Below, piece by piece: positions 16,461 through 24,693 of a stretch of DNA of 64,000 nucleotides. The number at the start of each line of letters is the position of its first letter. The first letter of the stretch is position 1. The stretch is from Methylomusa anaerophila (GTDB taxonomy: Bacteria; Bacillota; Negativicutes; Sporomusales; Sporomusaceae), in contig NZ_AP018449.1 of the NCBI RefSeq assembly GCF_003966895.1, positions 2,869,501 to 2,933,500 on the forward strand, given 5' to 3'. The notes beneath the pieces were generated by a model. It had not been told where the DNA came from. It ran no database searches and was given only the letters and a program-made list of their open reading frames with translations. The position numbers were made by a program, and so were the translations under genes.

Positions 16461-16802
16461 TCTGTTGCCCCCCCTAACCAGTTTTTATCACAATATATGT
16501 GCAATTGCTCCGTAATATCCCGAAAATAGCAAGGGAAGAGGCAACCAGGGCCAGTGAGAGGCACATAGGCATATGAGGCTAGAAAATAAAGAAACTGCCT
16601 CTTTTTGTCTTTCTTATTGTCCATATTAATATTTTATAGTATTATAATATTGTTGTTGGTGATTTGCCCGGAAAATGGATGATACCTTCGAGGTCATACC
16701 GTGATACCGTGCTTCATGGGTAATTCTTGTAGCCGAAATGAACAGTTAAGTGCCGCTTGGATCCGATACGGACTTAGACGGAGGCAGTGAGGAAGAGAGA
16801 AA
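16461..16802. other. intergenic region before pan operon
   Basis: It holds the promoter of the L,D-transpeptidase and probably that of the pan operon. A weak GAGGC/GCCTC hairpin followed by TTTTTGTCTTTCTT (16575-16611) could be a plus-strand terminator. ATACCGTG occurs twice in tandem near 16700. Nothing else was seen. Confidence 0.35.
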
Positions 16803-16850
16803 CACCCTTCTTGTCTATTCTGCATGCGGACAAGAAGGGTGAGTTTGTTT
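16803..16850 (+). terminator. 13-bp perfect hairpin with T-rich tail in the panC leader
   Basis: CACCCTTCTTGTC (16803-16815) pairs exactly with GACAAGAAGGGTG (16829-16841), followed by AGTTTGTTTT, about 40 bases before the panC ribosome site. It has terminator form but sits in the leader, so it could attenuate the pan operon or end an upstream transcript. No riboswitch-like competing structure was recognised. Confidence 0.6.
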
Positions 16851-16890
16851 TATGCCGGCTTTTACATTAGGATTTTGGAGGGGAACAACA

Positions 16891-17751
16891 GTGATAACGG
16901 TGATTGAAAAAGTTGCCGAAATGCGTGCCTTCATAACCCAGGCCAGAAAACAGGGAAAAACAATCGGGTTTATTCCCACAATGGGGGCGCTGCATGAAGG
17001 ACATCTGACATTGATGCAGGAAGCCAAAAAATGCAGCGATGTGGTAGTTGCCAGCATATTCGTCAATCCAACCCAGTTTGGTCCCAACGAAGATTATGAC
17101 GCTTACCCGCGTACCTGGCCGGAGGATTTGGAAGCATGTTCTGCCGTCGGGGTTGATGTCGTATTTCGTCCAAGCGTTAAAGAAATGTATCCCAACGGTT
17201 GGGGAACCTGGGTGACAGTAGCGGGGATAACTGATAAGCTTTGCGGTAAATCCCGTCCCAACCACTTTCGGGGGGTAACCACGGTGGTTGCCAAACTATT
17301 TAATATTGTTCAACCGGACAAGGCATTCTTTGGCCAAAAAGACGCCCAGCAGGTAGTCGTGCTAACCAGAATGGCACAGGATTTGAACATGCCGGTTGAG
17401 ATTGTCATGGTCCCTATTGTACGGGAACCGGACGGGGTGGCGAAAAGTTCCCGTAACTCATACCTGACTGCCGCCGAGCGTAAGTCCGCGCCGATTCTGT
17501 ATAAGAGCTTGTGTGCAGCGCAGCAGCTGGTGAGCCAGGGCGAGCAAAGCGTACAAAATATTGTTGCCGCGGTAGTCCGGTCCATAAAATCGGAGCCTAT
17601 GGCAACCATTGATTACGTGGAAATCCACTCTTTTCCCCAATTGGAAGAAATGGCCGGGTTAAATCAGGAAGCATTGCTGGCGGTAGCAGCCAAGTTCGGC
17701 GCGACAAGACTGATTGATAATATTATTTTAAAACCCGGGGAAAGAGGATAA
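16891..17751 (+). CDS. panC: pantothenate synthetase PanC
   Basis: PanC joins pantoate and beta-alanine using ATP, the last step of pantothenate synthesis. The GTG start at 16891 was chosen because GGAGGGG lies 8 bases upstream; it yields 286 residues, the normal family length, while the longer frame would read through the leader. Signatures are [12 protein letters not shown] (ATP-binding HxGH), [23 protein letters not shown], and [12 protein letters not shown] near the KMSKS-like position. panD follows after 2 bases and panB 42 bases beyond that, so all genes of the pantoate/beta-alanine branch except panE are together. Confidence 0.97.
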   Translation: MITVIEKVAEMRAFITQARKQGKTIGFIPTMGALHEGHLTLMQEAKKCSDVVVASIFVNPTQFGPNEDYDAYPRTWPEDLEACSAVGVDVVFRPSVKEMYPNGWGTWVTVAGITDKLCGKSRPNHFRGVTTVVAKLFNIVQPDKAFFGQKDAQQVVVLTRMAQDLNMPVEIVMVPIVREPDGVAKSSRNSYLTAAERKSAPILYKSLCAAQQLVSQGEQSVQNIVAAVVRSIKSEPMATIDYVEIHSFPQLEEMAGLNQEALLAVAAKFGATRLIDNIILKPGERG

Positions 17752-17753
17752 AG

Positions 17754-18137
17754 ATGCTGCTTACGATGATGAAATCAAAAATTCACCGCGCCACCGTTAC
17801 CGAAGCCAATCTGAATTATATGGGGAGCATTACGATTGACAGCGCCTTGATGAGGGCAGCCCGAATTTTCCCGGGAGAAAAGGTCCAGGTGGTAAATAAC
17901 AATAATGGTGCTCGCCTGGAGACCTACGTCATCGGGGGGGAAGAAAATTCCGGCGTCATTTGTTTGAATGGAGCTGCCGCCAGACTGGTTCAGGCCGGGG
18001 ACAACGTTATTATTATTACTTACGCCTTGGCCAGCCCGGAAGAAGCGGCGAGCTGGCAGCCGATTGTGGTAATGGTTGATGAGAAAAACAGAATAAGAGA
18101 ATGCAGAAGCAGCGAACAACATGGGGATGCTGGTTGA
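17754..18137 (+). CDS. panD: aspartate 1-decarboxylase PanD
   Basis: PanD makes beta-alanine from aspartate with a self-generated pyruvoyl group. The 127-residue proenzyme has the cleavage site Gly24-Ser25 (YMGSITID), so numbering from ATG 17754 matches the E. coli enzyme exactly and fixes the start. Other family blocks are [29 protein letters not shown] and IICYA-type IIITYALA. Self-cleavage would leave a 24-residue beta chain. It is the middle gene of panC-panD-panB, with only 2 bases between it and panC. Pfam-type PanM activation is not seen here. Confidence 0.97.
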   Translation: MLLTMMKSKIHRATVTEANLNYMGSITIDSALMRAARIFPGEKVQVVNNNNGARLETYVIGGEENSGVICLNGAAARLVQAGDNVIIITYALASPEEAASWQPIVVMVDEKNRIRECRSSEQHGDAG

Positions 18138-18179
18138 GTTGGTTAACTCCCGGAATAAAATAGGACAGAGGTGTTATTG

Positions 18180-19013
18180 ATGGAGCAGCAACGCATAACG
18201 ACTTCAACAATCAAACAGAAGAAAGATAAACAAATGCCCATTACCATGCTTACGGCTTATGATTACACTATGGCCAAAATTATCGACGGAGCAGGCATTG
18301 ATATGCTGTTAGTCGGCGATTCTTTAGGAAATGTAGTGCTTGGCTACGAATCTACCTTGCCGGTAACGATGGATGAGATGATACATCATGTCAAGGCTGT
18401 CAGCCGGGGGGCGAAAAGGGCGATGATAGTTGCGGACATGCCCTTTATGTCCTACCAGGTGTCAGCGGCGGAAGCTTTGCGTAATGCGGGGCGGTTTCTG
18501 AAAGAAACGGCAGCCCAGGCTGTCAAGATTGAAGGGGGCCAGGAAATGGTTGCGGCTATTAAAAGCCTGGTTCAAGCGGGTATTCCCGTGATGGGCCATC
18601 TTGGGCTTACGCCTCAATCGGTTCACCAACTGGGGGGGTATAAGGTTCAGGGGAAAAGTGAACAAGCGGCGAAAAAACTTCTGGAAGATGCCAAGGCGTT
18701 AGAAACCGGTGGCGTGTTTGCGTTGGTTCTGGAATGTGTTCCCTCGCCTCTGGCCCGGATAATAACCGAGTCGGCGGGTATTCCCACAATCGGGATTGGG
18801 GCCGGACCGTACTGTGACGGGCAAGTACTGGTAATAAATGATCTATTGGGCATAAATCCCGGTAATACGCCTAAATTTGTAAAACAATATGCAAACTTGC
18901 ATGAGCATATTGCCGCTGCTGTCACGGCCTATAAAAAGGACGTTAACGAACGTGTTTTTCCCGGCCCTGAGCATAGCTTTACCCTGGATGATATTGTGTT
19001 GCGGAAGTTATAG
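18180..19013 (+). CDS. panB: 3-methyl-2-oxobutanoate hydroxymethyltransferase PanB
   Basis: PanB transfers the hydroxymethyl group of methylene-tetrahydrofolate to ketoisovalerate, forming ketopantoate. ATG 18180 follows AGAGGTG by 6 bases and gives 277 residues, the usual length; the GTG at 18171 overlaps that site. Family motifs: LTAYDYTMAKI, LLVGDSLGNV (metal-binding Asp), VKIEGG, MGHLGLTPQSVHQLGG, and ESAGIPTIGIGAGPYCDGQVLV. The gene order panC-panD-panB differs from the common panB-panC-panD. It converges on the ligase gene ending at 19028. Confidence 0.97.
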   Translation: MEQQRITTSTIKQKKDKQMPITMLTAYDYTMAKIIDGAGIDMLLVGDSLGNVVLGYESTLPVTMDEMIHHVKAVSRGAKRAMIVADMPFMSYQVSAAEALRNAGRFLKETAAQAVKIEGGQEMVAAIKSLVQAGIPVMGHLGLTPQSVHQLGGYKVQGKSEQAAKKLLEDAKALETGGVFALVLECVPSPLARIITESAGIPTIGIGAGPYCDGQVLVINDLLGINPGNTPKFVKQYANLHEHIAAAVTAYKKDVNERVFPGPEHSFTLDDIVLRKL

Positions 19014-19027
19014 TAACGGTGAAAAAA

Positions 19028-20323
19028 TCAAATCACCCGCTTATCTATGACCCGTTTGGCCTTGCCCTCACTGCGGGCGATTGTACGGGGTTCCACCAGC
19101 CGGACGACTGCTTTCAAACCCAGGACGGACTTCAGTTCGCCCTGGATTTTTTTCTCCAGTTTGTCAGCGCTGCCGTTAAGGCTGCCGGCCAGGTCGCCGG
19201 TCATTTCGACCATTACTGTCAAGGTATCCAGATTTCCTTCCCGGTCCACAATAAGCTGATAATGGGGAGCGGTTGTACCCATACCGAGGAGAACGCTTTC
19301 CACCTGGGATGGGAAAATGTTGACACCCCGGATGATCAACATGTCGTCACTCCGGCCAACCACCCGTTTCATGCGGATCTGGGTACGCCCGCAAGGACAG
19401 GGAGTACGATCCAGCGCCGTCAGGTCCCGGGTGCGGTAGCGGAGCATGGGCATTCCCTCTTTGGTCAGGGTTGTCAGCACCAGTTCGCCGATTTCTCCGT
19501 CCGGCAGGATCTCTCCCGTTTCGGGGTCTATGACTTCCGGGTAAAAATGATCTTCCTGAATATGAAGCCCATCCTGAACATGGCAATCGCAGGATACCCC
19601 CGGTCCGATAATTTCACTTAACCCATATACGTCATAAGCCTTGACGCCAAAGCTGGCTTCAATTTCGCGCCGCATGCCGTCCGACCAGGCTTCTGCGCCG
19701 CAAAAAATAGAGGAAAGAGCCAGGTCCTGGGGCCTTACCCCCATTGTCTCCATAGCTTCGGCCAGATGCAGGGCATAAGACGGGGTTGATACCATGGCGG
19801 TGGTGCCAAAATCCTGCATCAGCATAATCTGGCGGGCGGTATTGCCGGAAGAGGCCGGAATTACCGAAGCTCCCACCTTTTCCGCCGCGTAATGCATACC
19901 CAGACCGCCGGTAAACAGACCGTAATTCACGGCTACTTGAAAGACCGAGCCCCGCTTCAGGCCACCGGCCGACAATGTCCGTGCCAGCACTTCCGCCCAC
20001 ACTGCCAAATCGCTATCTGTGTAAGCTACCGCTGTCGGCTTGCCGGTTGTGCCGCTGGAAGAATGGAAGCGGCGAATATTTTTTACGGGAACGGCCAATA
20101 AGCCGTAAGGATAAGTATTGCGCATATCCTGTTTGGTGGTAAAAGGCAGTTTACTTAGATCAGCCGGGGACCGGATGTCCCGGGGAGTTACGCCTTTGGC
20201 CTCCATTCGCCGGCGGTAAAAAGCAACATTATCATAGGCCCGGGAAACAACATCCTGCAGACGCCGGCGCTGCAACTCCTCCACTGCCGGGCGGCTCATG
20301 GTTTCAACTTCCGGGTTCCACAT
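19028..20323 (-). CDS. phenylacetate-CoA ligase-like AMP-forming enzyme (PaaK family)
   Basis: This 431-residue adenylating enzyme activates an aryl acetate as its CoA thioester with ATP. Motifs: VSRAYDNVAFYRRRM, the ATP loop HSSSGTTGKPT, VYGLSEIIGPGV, LVLTTLTKEGMPMLRYRTRD, and the C-terminal hinge GRSDDMLIIRGVNIFPSQ. This matches PaaK closely in length and order. The start ATG overlaps the stop of the transporter gene (TAATG), so the two are translationally coupled and share the Trp-type T-box. That suggests the substrate is indoleacetate (or a related aryl acetate) for salvage to tryptophan via indolepyruvate:ferredoxin oxidoreductase, as known in some anaerobes. The oxidoreductase is not in the window, so this is inference. 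Confidence 0.92.
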   Translation of the reverse strand: MWNPEVETMSRPAVEELQRRRLQDVVSRAYDNVAFYRRRMEAKGVTPRDIRSPADLSKLPFTTKQDMRNTYPYGLLAVPVKNIRRFHSSSGTTGKPTAVAYTDSDLAVWAEVLARTLSAGGLKRGSVFQVAVNYGLFTGGLGMHYAAEKVGASVIPASSGNTARQIMLMQDFGTTAMVSTPSYALHLAEAMETMGVRPQDLALSSIFCGAEAWSDGMRREIEASFGVKAYDVYGLSEIIGPGVSCDCHVQDGLHIQEDHFYPEVIDPETGEILPDGEIGELVLTTLTKEGMPMLRYRTRDLTALDRTPCPCGRTQIRMKRVVGRSDDMLIIRGVNIFPSQVESVLLGMGTTAPHYQLIVDREGNLDTLTVMVEMTGDLAGSLNGSADKLEKKIQGELKSVLGLKAVVRLVEPRTIARSEGKAKRVIDKRVI

Positions 20324-20928
20324 TATTTGCCAACCTCCTTAATTTTCGCAACATCCTGGCGGTTTGCGGCCAAAGCTCCTGACAGCAGCCTATTAACCGG
20401 ATAGTACAGCACTTGGGTGATAATGGTATTTACTGCGGCTACAGTCAACACAACAGGCAGCATACCGTAAAGATAGATGTTCATGGGTAAATTCAGTGCC
20501 AGTTTCGCTACTGTGACGAAGGTAAAGCCGCTAACCAGTGTTCCCGCCAGCCCGCATACAGCCGGGCGGATATTAACCGAACCAAACTCCAGCTTTAACG
20601 GCAGGGTCGCCAACACTGAACAGGCCAGCGCGCCGAGCACTTCGCTGATTAAATTGCCATAGGGAAAAATGGACTTGGATGTGGCCAGACAAAGAGCCCC
20701 GGCCACCAGGCCGATTCCCGCCGCCCGCAGCTTGCCGGGTTTGTAAAGCACGATGGCCAGACAATACATGGCAATGAGCCAGTTGGGCGATATGCCTGCT
20801 ATACTTGGGCTTACCAAGCGCAAAATAGCCCCGATGGCCAGCAGCATGGCGGTAACTGTCGCCCACCGGTAACGCCCGCCTTTGGCTTCAATCTTCGTAG
20901 GCAGAATATCACCATTACGATTTTCCAT
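20323..20928 (-). CDS. TrpP-like tryptophan (or indole-compound) transporter
   Basis: This 201-residue integral membrane protein starts at ATG 20928 with GGAGGG upstream. About five hydrophobic segments are visible: VTAMLLAIGAILRLVSP, LIAMYCLAIVLY, AAGIGLVAGALCLATS, VCGLAGTLVSGFTFVTVA and GMLPVVLTVAAVNTIITQ. Size and segment pattern resemble the small Firmicute TrpP tryptophan transporter. The upstream T-box with a UGG specifier codon ties its expression to uncharged tRNA-Trp, which independently supports a tryptophan-related substrate. It overlaps the arylacetate-CoA ligase gene by its stop codon, so the imported compound could instead be indoleacetate. An ECF S-component is another possibility. 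Confidence 0.75.
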   Translation of the reverse strand: MENRNGDILPTKIEAKGGRYRWATVTAMLLAIGAILRLVSPSIAGISPNWLIAMYCLAIVLYKPGKLRAAGIGLVAGALCLATSKSIFPYGNLISEVLGALACSVLATLPLKLEFGSVNIRPAVCGLAGTLVSGFTFVTVAKLALNLPMNIYLYGMLPVVLTVAAVNTIITQVLYYPVNRLLSGALAANRQDVAKIKEVGK

Positions 20929-20964
20929 ATTCGATCCCTCCATAAAAATAAAAAATAATAAATA

Positions 20965-21262
20965 AAAACAATAACCCCTCGTTCCTATGTCTAGGGACGA
21001 GGGGTTAACCCGCGGTGCCACCCTAATTGACCGGAATACCCGGTCCGGCTTACTAAGTACGGGGCAATGAATAAGAAAACATTGTCCGATACCCGCTTCC
21101 TGCTAACGGGGGAAGAAACCCGGACAGCGCCTACCCCGGATTATCCGGCTCGGACTGTATCTCTCAGGCCCATTCAATATGCCGAGCAACGCCAAACTCC
21201 CACTGCCATTGGCTCGCTGTAGTTCTCTTGCCATATTTACTCTTCCTGGTCATTGATTTTAA
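20965..21262 (-). promoter_or_regulatory. T-box leader with tryptophan specifier (UGG)
   Basis: Read on the minus strand, the leader shows the stem I blocks AGGAAGAGTA, AGAGAACTACAGCG and GGCAGTGGGAG, then GAA-TGG-GCC with the specifier UGG at 21170-21172. The T-box sequence GGGTGGCACCGCGG lies at about 21010-21024. It is followed by a terminator, AACCCCTCGTTCC pairing with GGGACGAGGGGTT (20973-21006) and a T-rich tail. Uncharged tRNA-Trp would favour read-through into the transporter and ligase genes. T-box assignment is firm; the specifier was read by position and is likely. Confidence 0.92.
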
Positions 21263-21350
21263 CTATTTTAACTAAAGTTAGATTTGTTTCAAATATATCA
21301 CTATGGATAAACATCTGTCAAGACTATATATGCCGCATTAAAGAATTGCC

Positions 21351-21412
21351 ATCCGGGTATTAGGATAAGTTGAGGTTAAGCGTTAGCGTCGAAGCGTTCC
21401 TAATACCTGGAT
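21351..21412 (+). repeat. 62-bp dispersed repeat with palindromic ends (family C, copy 1)
   Basis: The ends ATCCGGGTATTAGGA and TCCTAATACCTGGAT are inverted copies with one mismatch; the middle contains AGCGTTAGCGTCGAAGCGTT. A related element lies reversed at 52678-52721, sharing ATCCGGGTATTAGG, GCGTCGA.GCGTTCCTAATA. A strongly diverged relative may lie near 33925-33955. The rest of this gap (21263-21598) shows only a likely promoter for the next gene. Confidence 0.6.
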
Positions 21413-21598
21413 ATAATTTACATGCACACCCCGCTTATAGCGGGTAAGTAAAAAAATGTGTATAATAAGGGTAGCGCAAGGTTACAAAATCATTATTTCG
21501 TTTGGCATAGCATAGCTCCTGCTAAGCTGCTAATTAAATTTTTAACAAAGTCATTCAATGCCGTCCAAGTGAGCTAAGCCAAACAAAAGGAGGATCTA

Positions 21599-22543
21599 AT
21601 GAAGCAAAAGAGTTTACGTATTATACTAATGGTGAGTGTGCTGCTAGTGCTATTGTTAGGAATTACAGGCCCTGCGCGGGCGGAGGAAGCATCTTCCCCT
21701 AATTTGACACCTGAACAATGGGTGGGGCACACCTTCTTGTTTCTTGATTTACCAGCCGATAAACGATCCGAAGGGTATGAGATTTTTAATAAAGACCAGG
21801 CAGAGCAAGGCTTTCAGGGAGATCGCTCCGTTCGCATCCCCTATGCTCAACATGTTGGGAAGCAAGTTACCGTTACCGATGTAGTCACCTATCCCGCCGG
21901 TGATAATAATGAATACATTGTTTACTTGTCTGAGAATAATACGGGAGAAAAACTGGTCGGGCGTACCATGCGGGGGAAATTGGATGGTTTGGTATTAGAA
22001 GCAGATATGACAAAAGCCCGGCAGCAATTCCTGGGTAAAACTATTTATCTTAAGAATAGGGTATTGCCGGGAGTTTACGACCTAAGTTCCGGCGCGGCGC
22101 CGGCGGCGGTAACAACTAAAATCGGCAGCGCGGCTCAAGTAATTGATGTTTGGGCAGGTATTCAATCTCAGGACCCTATATGGTTAATTGTTATGGTAAA
22201 TGGGCAAAAGGCAACGCTGCCCCTTGCTTATAGTTACACGAATCAGCCGCTTAGTACCTGGCAAAATAGCCCGCCGTGGCAAGACGTGTTATTTATGGAA
22301 AATCCACGTGTCACATTTGGCTGGCCGGAAGCGTTATGGGAAAAAATTGAAACCGGTACTGTGGAGGTGGGTATGACCAAGGAACAAGTCCGGCTCAGTT
22401 GGGGTCGCCCGGCTTCCATTGACGAGAACAATTATGGGCCGGGTAAGTCCGTTTGGAATTATACGACTAAAGCGCTCACATTTGACGGTGATAATCTAAT
22501 TTCCCTTGAAAATACTGAATTAGGGGATACTGTCGCTCCCTAA
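21599..22543 (+). CDS. secreted protein with C-terminal BamE/SmpA-like domain
   Basis: This 314-residue protein has a signal peptide (IILMVSVLLVLLLGITGPARA, cleaved after residue 28) and AAGGAGG before the ATG. The N-terminal domain of unknown type begins at about residue 35 (LTPEQWVGHTFLFLDLP) and contains a repeated beta pattern. The last ~55 residues (VGMTKEQVRLSWGRPASID then GKSVWNY) resemble the BamE/SmpA/OmlA fold, whose members help outer-membrane protein assembly or bind partners in the periplasm. No lipobox Cys is present, so it may be soluble or exported. It is monocistronic with its own terminator. Confidence 0.75.
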   Translation: MKQKSLRIILMVSVLLVLLLGITGPARAEEASSPNLTPEQWVGHTFLFLDLPADKRSEGYEIFNKDQAEQGFQGDRSVRIPYAQHVGKQVTVTDVVTYPAGDNNEYIVYLSENNTGEKLVGRTMRGKLDGLVLEADMTKARQQFLGKTIYLKNRVLPGVYDLSSGAAPAAVTTKIGSAAQVIDVWAGIQSQDPIWLIVMVNGQKATLPLAYSYTNQPLSTWQNSPPWQDVLFMENPRVTFGWPEALWEKIETGTVEVGMTKEQVRLSWGRPASIDENNYGPGKSVWNYTTKALTFDGDNLISLENTELGDTVAP

Positions 22544-22634
22544 ATACACCCCGGTGAGTTAGAATAAAGAAAGACGCAAATTAGTCCGTTTTCTTGCAAA
22601 GCCGCTCCCGCCAATAGTACGCTTTGTAACGAAG

Positions 22635-22680
22635 AAAGACCTGTCAGCCAGTTAATTCTCTGTGGCTGCAGGTCTTTTTT
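22635..22680 (+). terminator. rho-independent terminator
   Basis: AAAGACCTGTCAGCCA and TGGCTGCAGGTCTTTTTT pair with one mismatch and carry a 6-T tail, about 90 bases after the BamE-like gene. The A run at the 5' side could also serve the convergent aconitase gene. Confidence 0.85.
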
Positions 22681-22695
22681 CACGTAACCGTTATC

Positions 22696-24636
22696 TTATG
22701 AAAACCGGAATCCGCCTGTCTGTCTGGTAAAATTAAGGAGCCCGCCCGCCAGGATAATCTCCTTCTCCCGGGAAGTAGCGACAAGGCGCAGGGGTATTTC
22801 CTGACCGGAGGCGGTATTCGCGGCAGTGATGAGTTCGCCCTTCTGCACCTGAGTATGAAGAGCATCAATGGTCAGGACATCACTTTGAGCCAATTTGTCA
22901 TAGTCGCCGGGGTTGGCAAAAATGAGCGGCAAGATACCGAAATTAATCAGGTTGGCCCGGTGAATCCGGGCGAATGATTGGGCGATTACCCCTTTAACGC
23001 CAAGATATAACGGCGCCAGGGCGGCGTGTTCACGACTGGAGCCTTGTCCATAGTTGGCGCCGGCCACAATAAGGCCGCCGCCCTGGGCTAAGGCCCGGGC
23101 CGGAAAATCGGCGTCAACGCCGCTAAAGCAGTATTTGGCCAGATGGGGTATGTTGGAACGGTAAGGAAGCAAATGGGCGTGAGACGGCATGATATGGTCA
23201 GTGGTTATATTGTCGCCCACTTTAAGCAATACGGCGCCGGTGAGGGTCACCGGCGGCTGTTTGGCGACAGGAAAAGGCTTAATATTCGGTCCCCGCACCA
23301 CTTCTACCGTTTGGCCCTGTTCGGGTGGGAAAACCAGTAAGTTGTCGTCACCGACAAACGGGGTGTTTAGGTCGATAACCGGGGGATGGCCATAATCCCG
23401 CGGGTCGGAGAGCTTGCCGGTCAGAGCGCTGACAGCAGCCACTTCCGGACTGCACAAGTAGACCTTGGCATCAGGGGTTCCACTCCGGCCGGCAAAGTTG
23501 CGGTTGAAGGTCCGGAGGGATACGCCGCCCGACTTGGGCGCCTGCCCCATACCGATGCAGGGACCGCAGGCACATTCGAGAATGCGGGCACCGGAACGCA
23601 ACAGGGAACTGAGGGCGCCGCTGTCAGCCAGCATGCCCAGTACCTGGCGGGAACCGGGCGCAATGACCAGGGACACCTCGGGATGAACCCGTTTTCCTGC
23701 CAAAATTTTTGCTACTTTACTAAGATCAAGATACGAGGAATTGGTGCAGCTGCCGATCGCCACCTGATCGACTTTACTGCCGGCTACACTCGCCACCGGG
23801 ACCACATTATCCGGGCTGTGGGGCAAAGCCACCAACGGCTCCAGTTCGTCCAGACGGATGGTAACTGTTTCGTCATAGACGGCATCAGCATCCGCAGTCA
23901 AGGGAAGCCAATCGGCCCCGCGCCCCAGGGCGGACAAAAAGGCCTGGGTGGTAGCGTCGCTGGGAAAGAGGGAGGTGGTGGCGCCGAGTTCGGCGCCCAT
24001 ATTGGTGATGGTGGCCCGTTCGGGAACGGTTAGTCCCGCCAGACCGTCACCGGTATATTCAAAAATGCGGCCGACCCCGCCCTTAACGGTCAGGCGTCTT
24101 AGAACTTCAAGAATAATATCCTTGGCAGCGGCCCAGGCCGGCAGTTTGCCGGTGAGTTCCACCTGACAGATTTTCGGCATGGTCAGGTAATAGGCGCCGC
24201 CGGCCATGGCTACCGCCACATCCAGGCCGCCGGCCCCAATGGCCAGCATGCCGATACCGCCGCCGGTAGGGGTATGGCTGTCTGAGCCCAGAAGTGTCCA
24301 GCCCGGGTGGCTGAATCTTTCCAATTGAACCTGATGGCAAATGCCGTTGCCAGGCTTGGAAAAAACAATGCCGTGTTTGGCGGCGACAGTTTGAATGTAT
24401 AAATGGTCATCCGCATTTTCAAACCCGGACTGCAAGGTATTGTGGTCTACAAAGGCGACAGACAGTTTGGTTTTGACCCGGGGAATTTCCATGGCTTCCA
24501 ACTGGAGATAAGCCATAGTACCGGTCGAGTCCTGAGTCAGCGTCTGGTCGATACGGATGCCGATTTCCTCACCGGCAACAAGACGTCCGCTGACCAGATG
24601 CGCGTCAAGGATTTTAGCTGCCAGCGTTTTATTCAT
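22696..24636 (-). CDS. aconitate hydratase (aconitase family, [4Fe-4S])
   Basis: This 646-residue enzyme has the domain order of bacterial aconitase: domains 1-3 with HNTLQSGFENADDH, LLGSDSHTPTGGG, IGAGGLDVA, the cluster ligands in GSCTNSSYLDL and CACGPCIGMG, then the swivel domain ILKVGDNITTDHIMPSHA and NYGQGSSREHAALAP. It interconverts citrate and isocitrate. ATG 24636 has GGAGGG upstream. Length and the DHNTLQ form separate it from LeuCD. It lies 58 bases after the NifV/Re-citrate-synthase-type gene on the same strand, suggesting a citrate-isocitrate-2-oxoglutarate branch for glutamate. Homoaconitase function is an alternative if the neighbour is homocitrate synthase. Confidence 0.93.
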   Translation of the reverse strand: MNKTLAAKILDAHLVSGRLVAGEEIGIRIDQTLTQDSTGTMAYLQLEAMEIPRVKTKLSVAFVDHNTLQSGFENADDHLYIQTVAAKHGIVFSKPGNGICHQVQLERFSHPGWTLLGSDSHTPTGGGIGMLAIGAGGLDVAVAMAGGAYYLTMPKICQVELTGKLPAWAAAKDIILEVLRRLTVKGGVGRIFEYTGDGLAGLTVPERATITNMGAELGATTSLFPSDATTQAFLSALGRGADWLPLTADADAVYDETVTIRLDELEPLVALPHSPDNVVPVASVAGSKVDQVAIGSCTNSSYLDLSKVAKILAGKRVHPEVSLVIAPGSRQVLGMLADSGALSSLLRSGARILECACGPCIGMGQAPKSGGVSLRTFNRNFAGRSGTPDAKVYLCSPEVAAVSALTGKLSDPRDYGHPPVIDLNTPFVGDDNLLVFPPEQGQTVEVVRGPNIKPFPVAKQPPVTLTGAVLLKVGDNITTDHIMPSHAHLLPYRSNIPHLAKYCFSGVDADFPARALAQGGGLIVAGANYGQGSSREHAALAPLYLGVKGVIAQSFARIHRANLINFGILPLIFANPGDYDKLAQSDVLTIDALHTQVQKGELITAANTASGQEIPLRLVATSREKEIILAGGLLNFTRQTGGFRFS

Positions 24637-24693
24637 ACTTTCCCTCCAAATAGACTGCATCCAACTGCATTATATATAATGTTCTTAAATATT

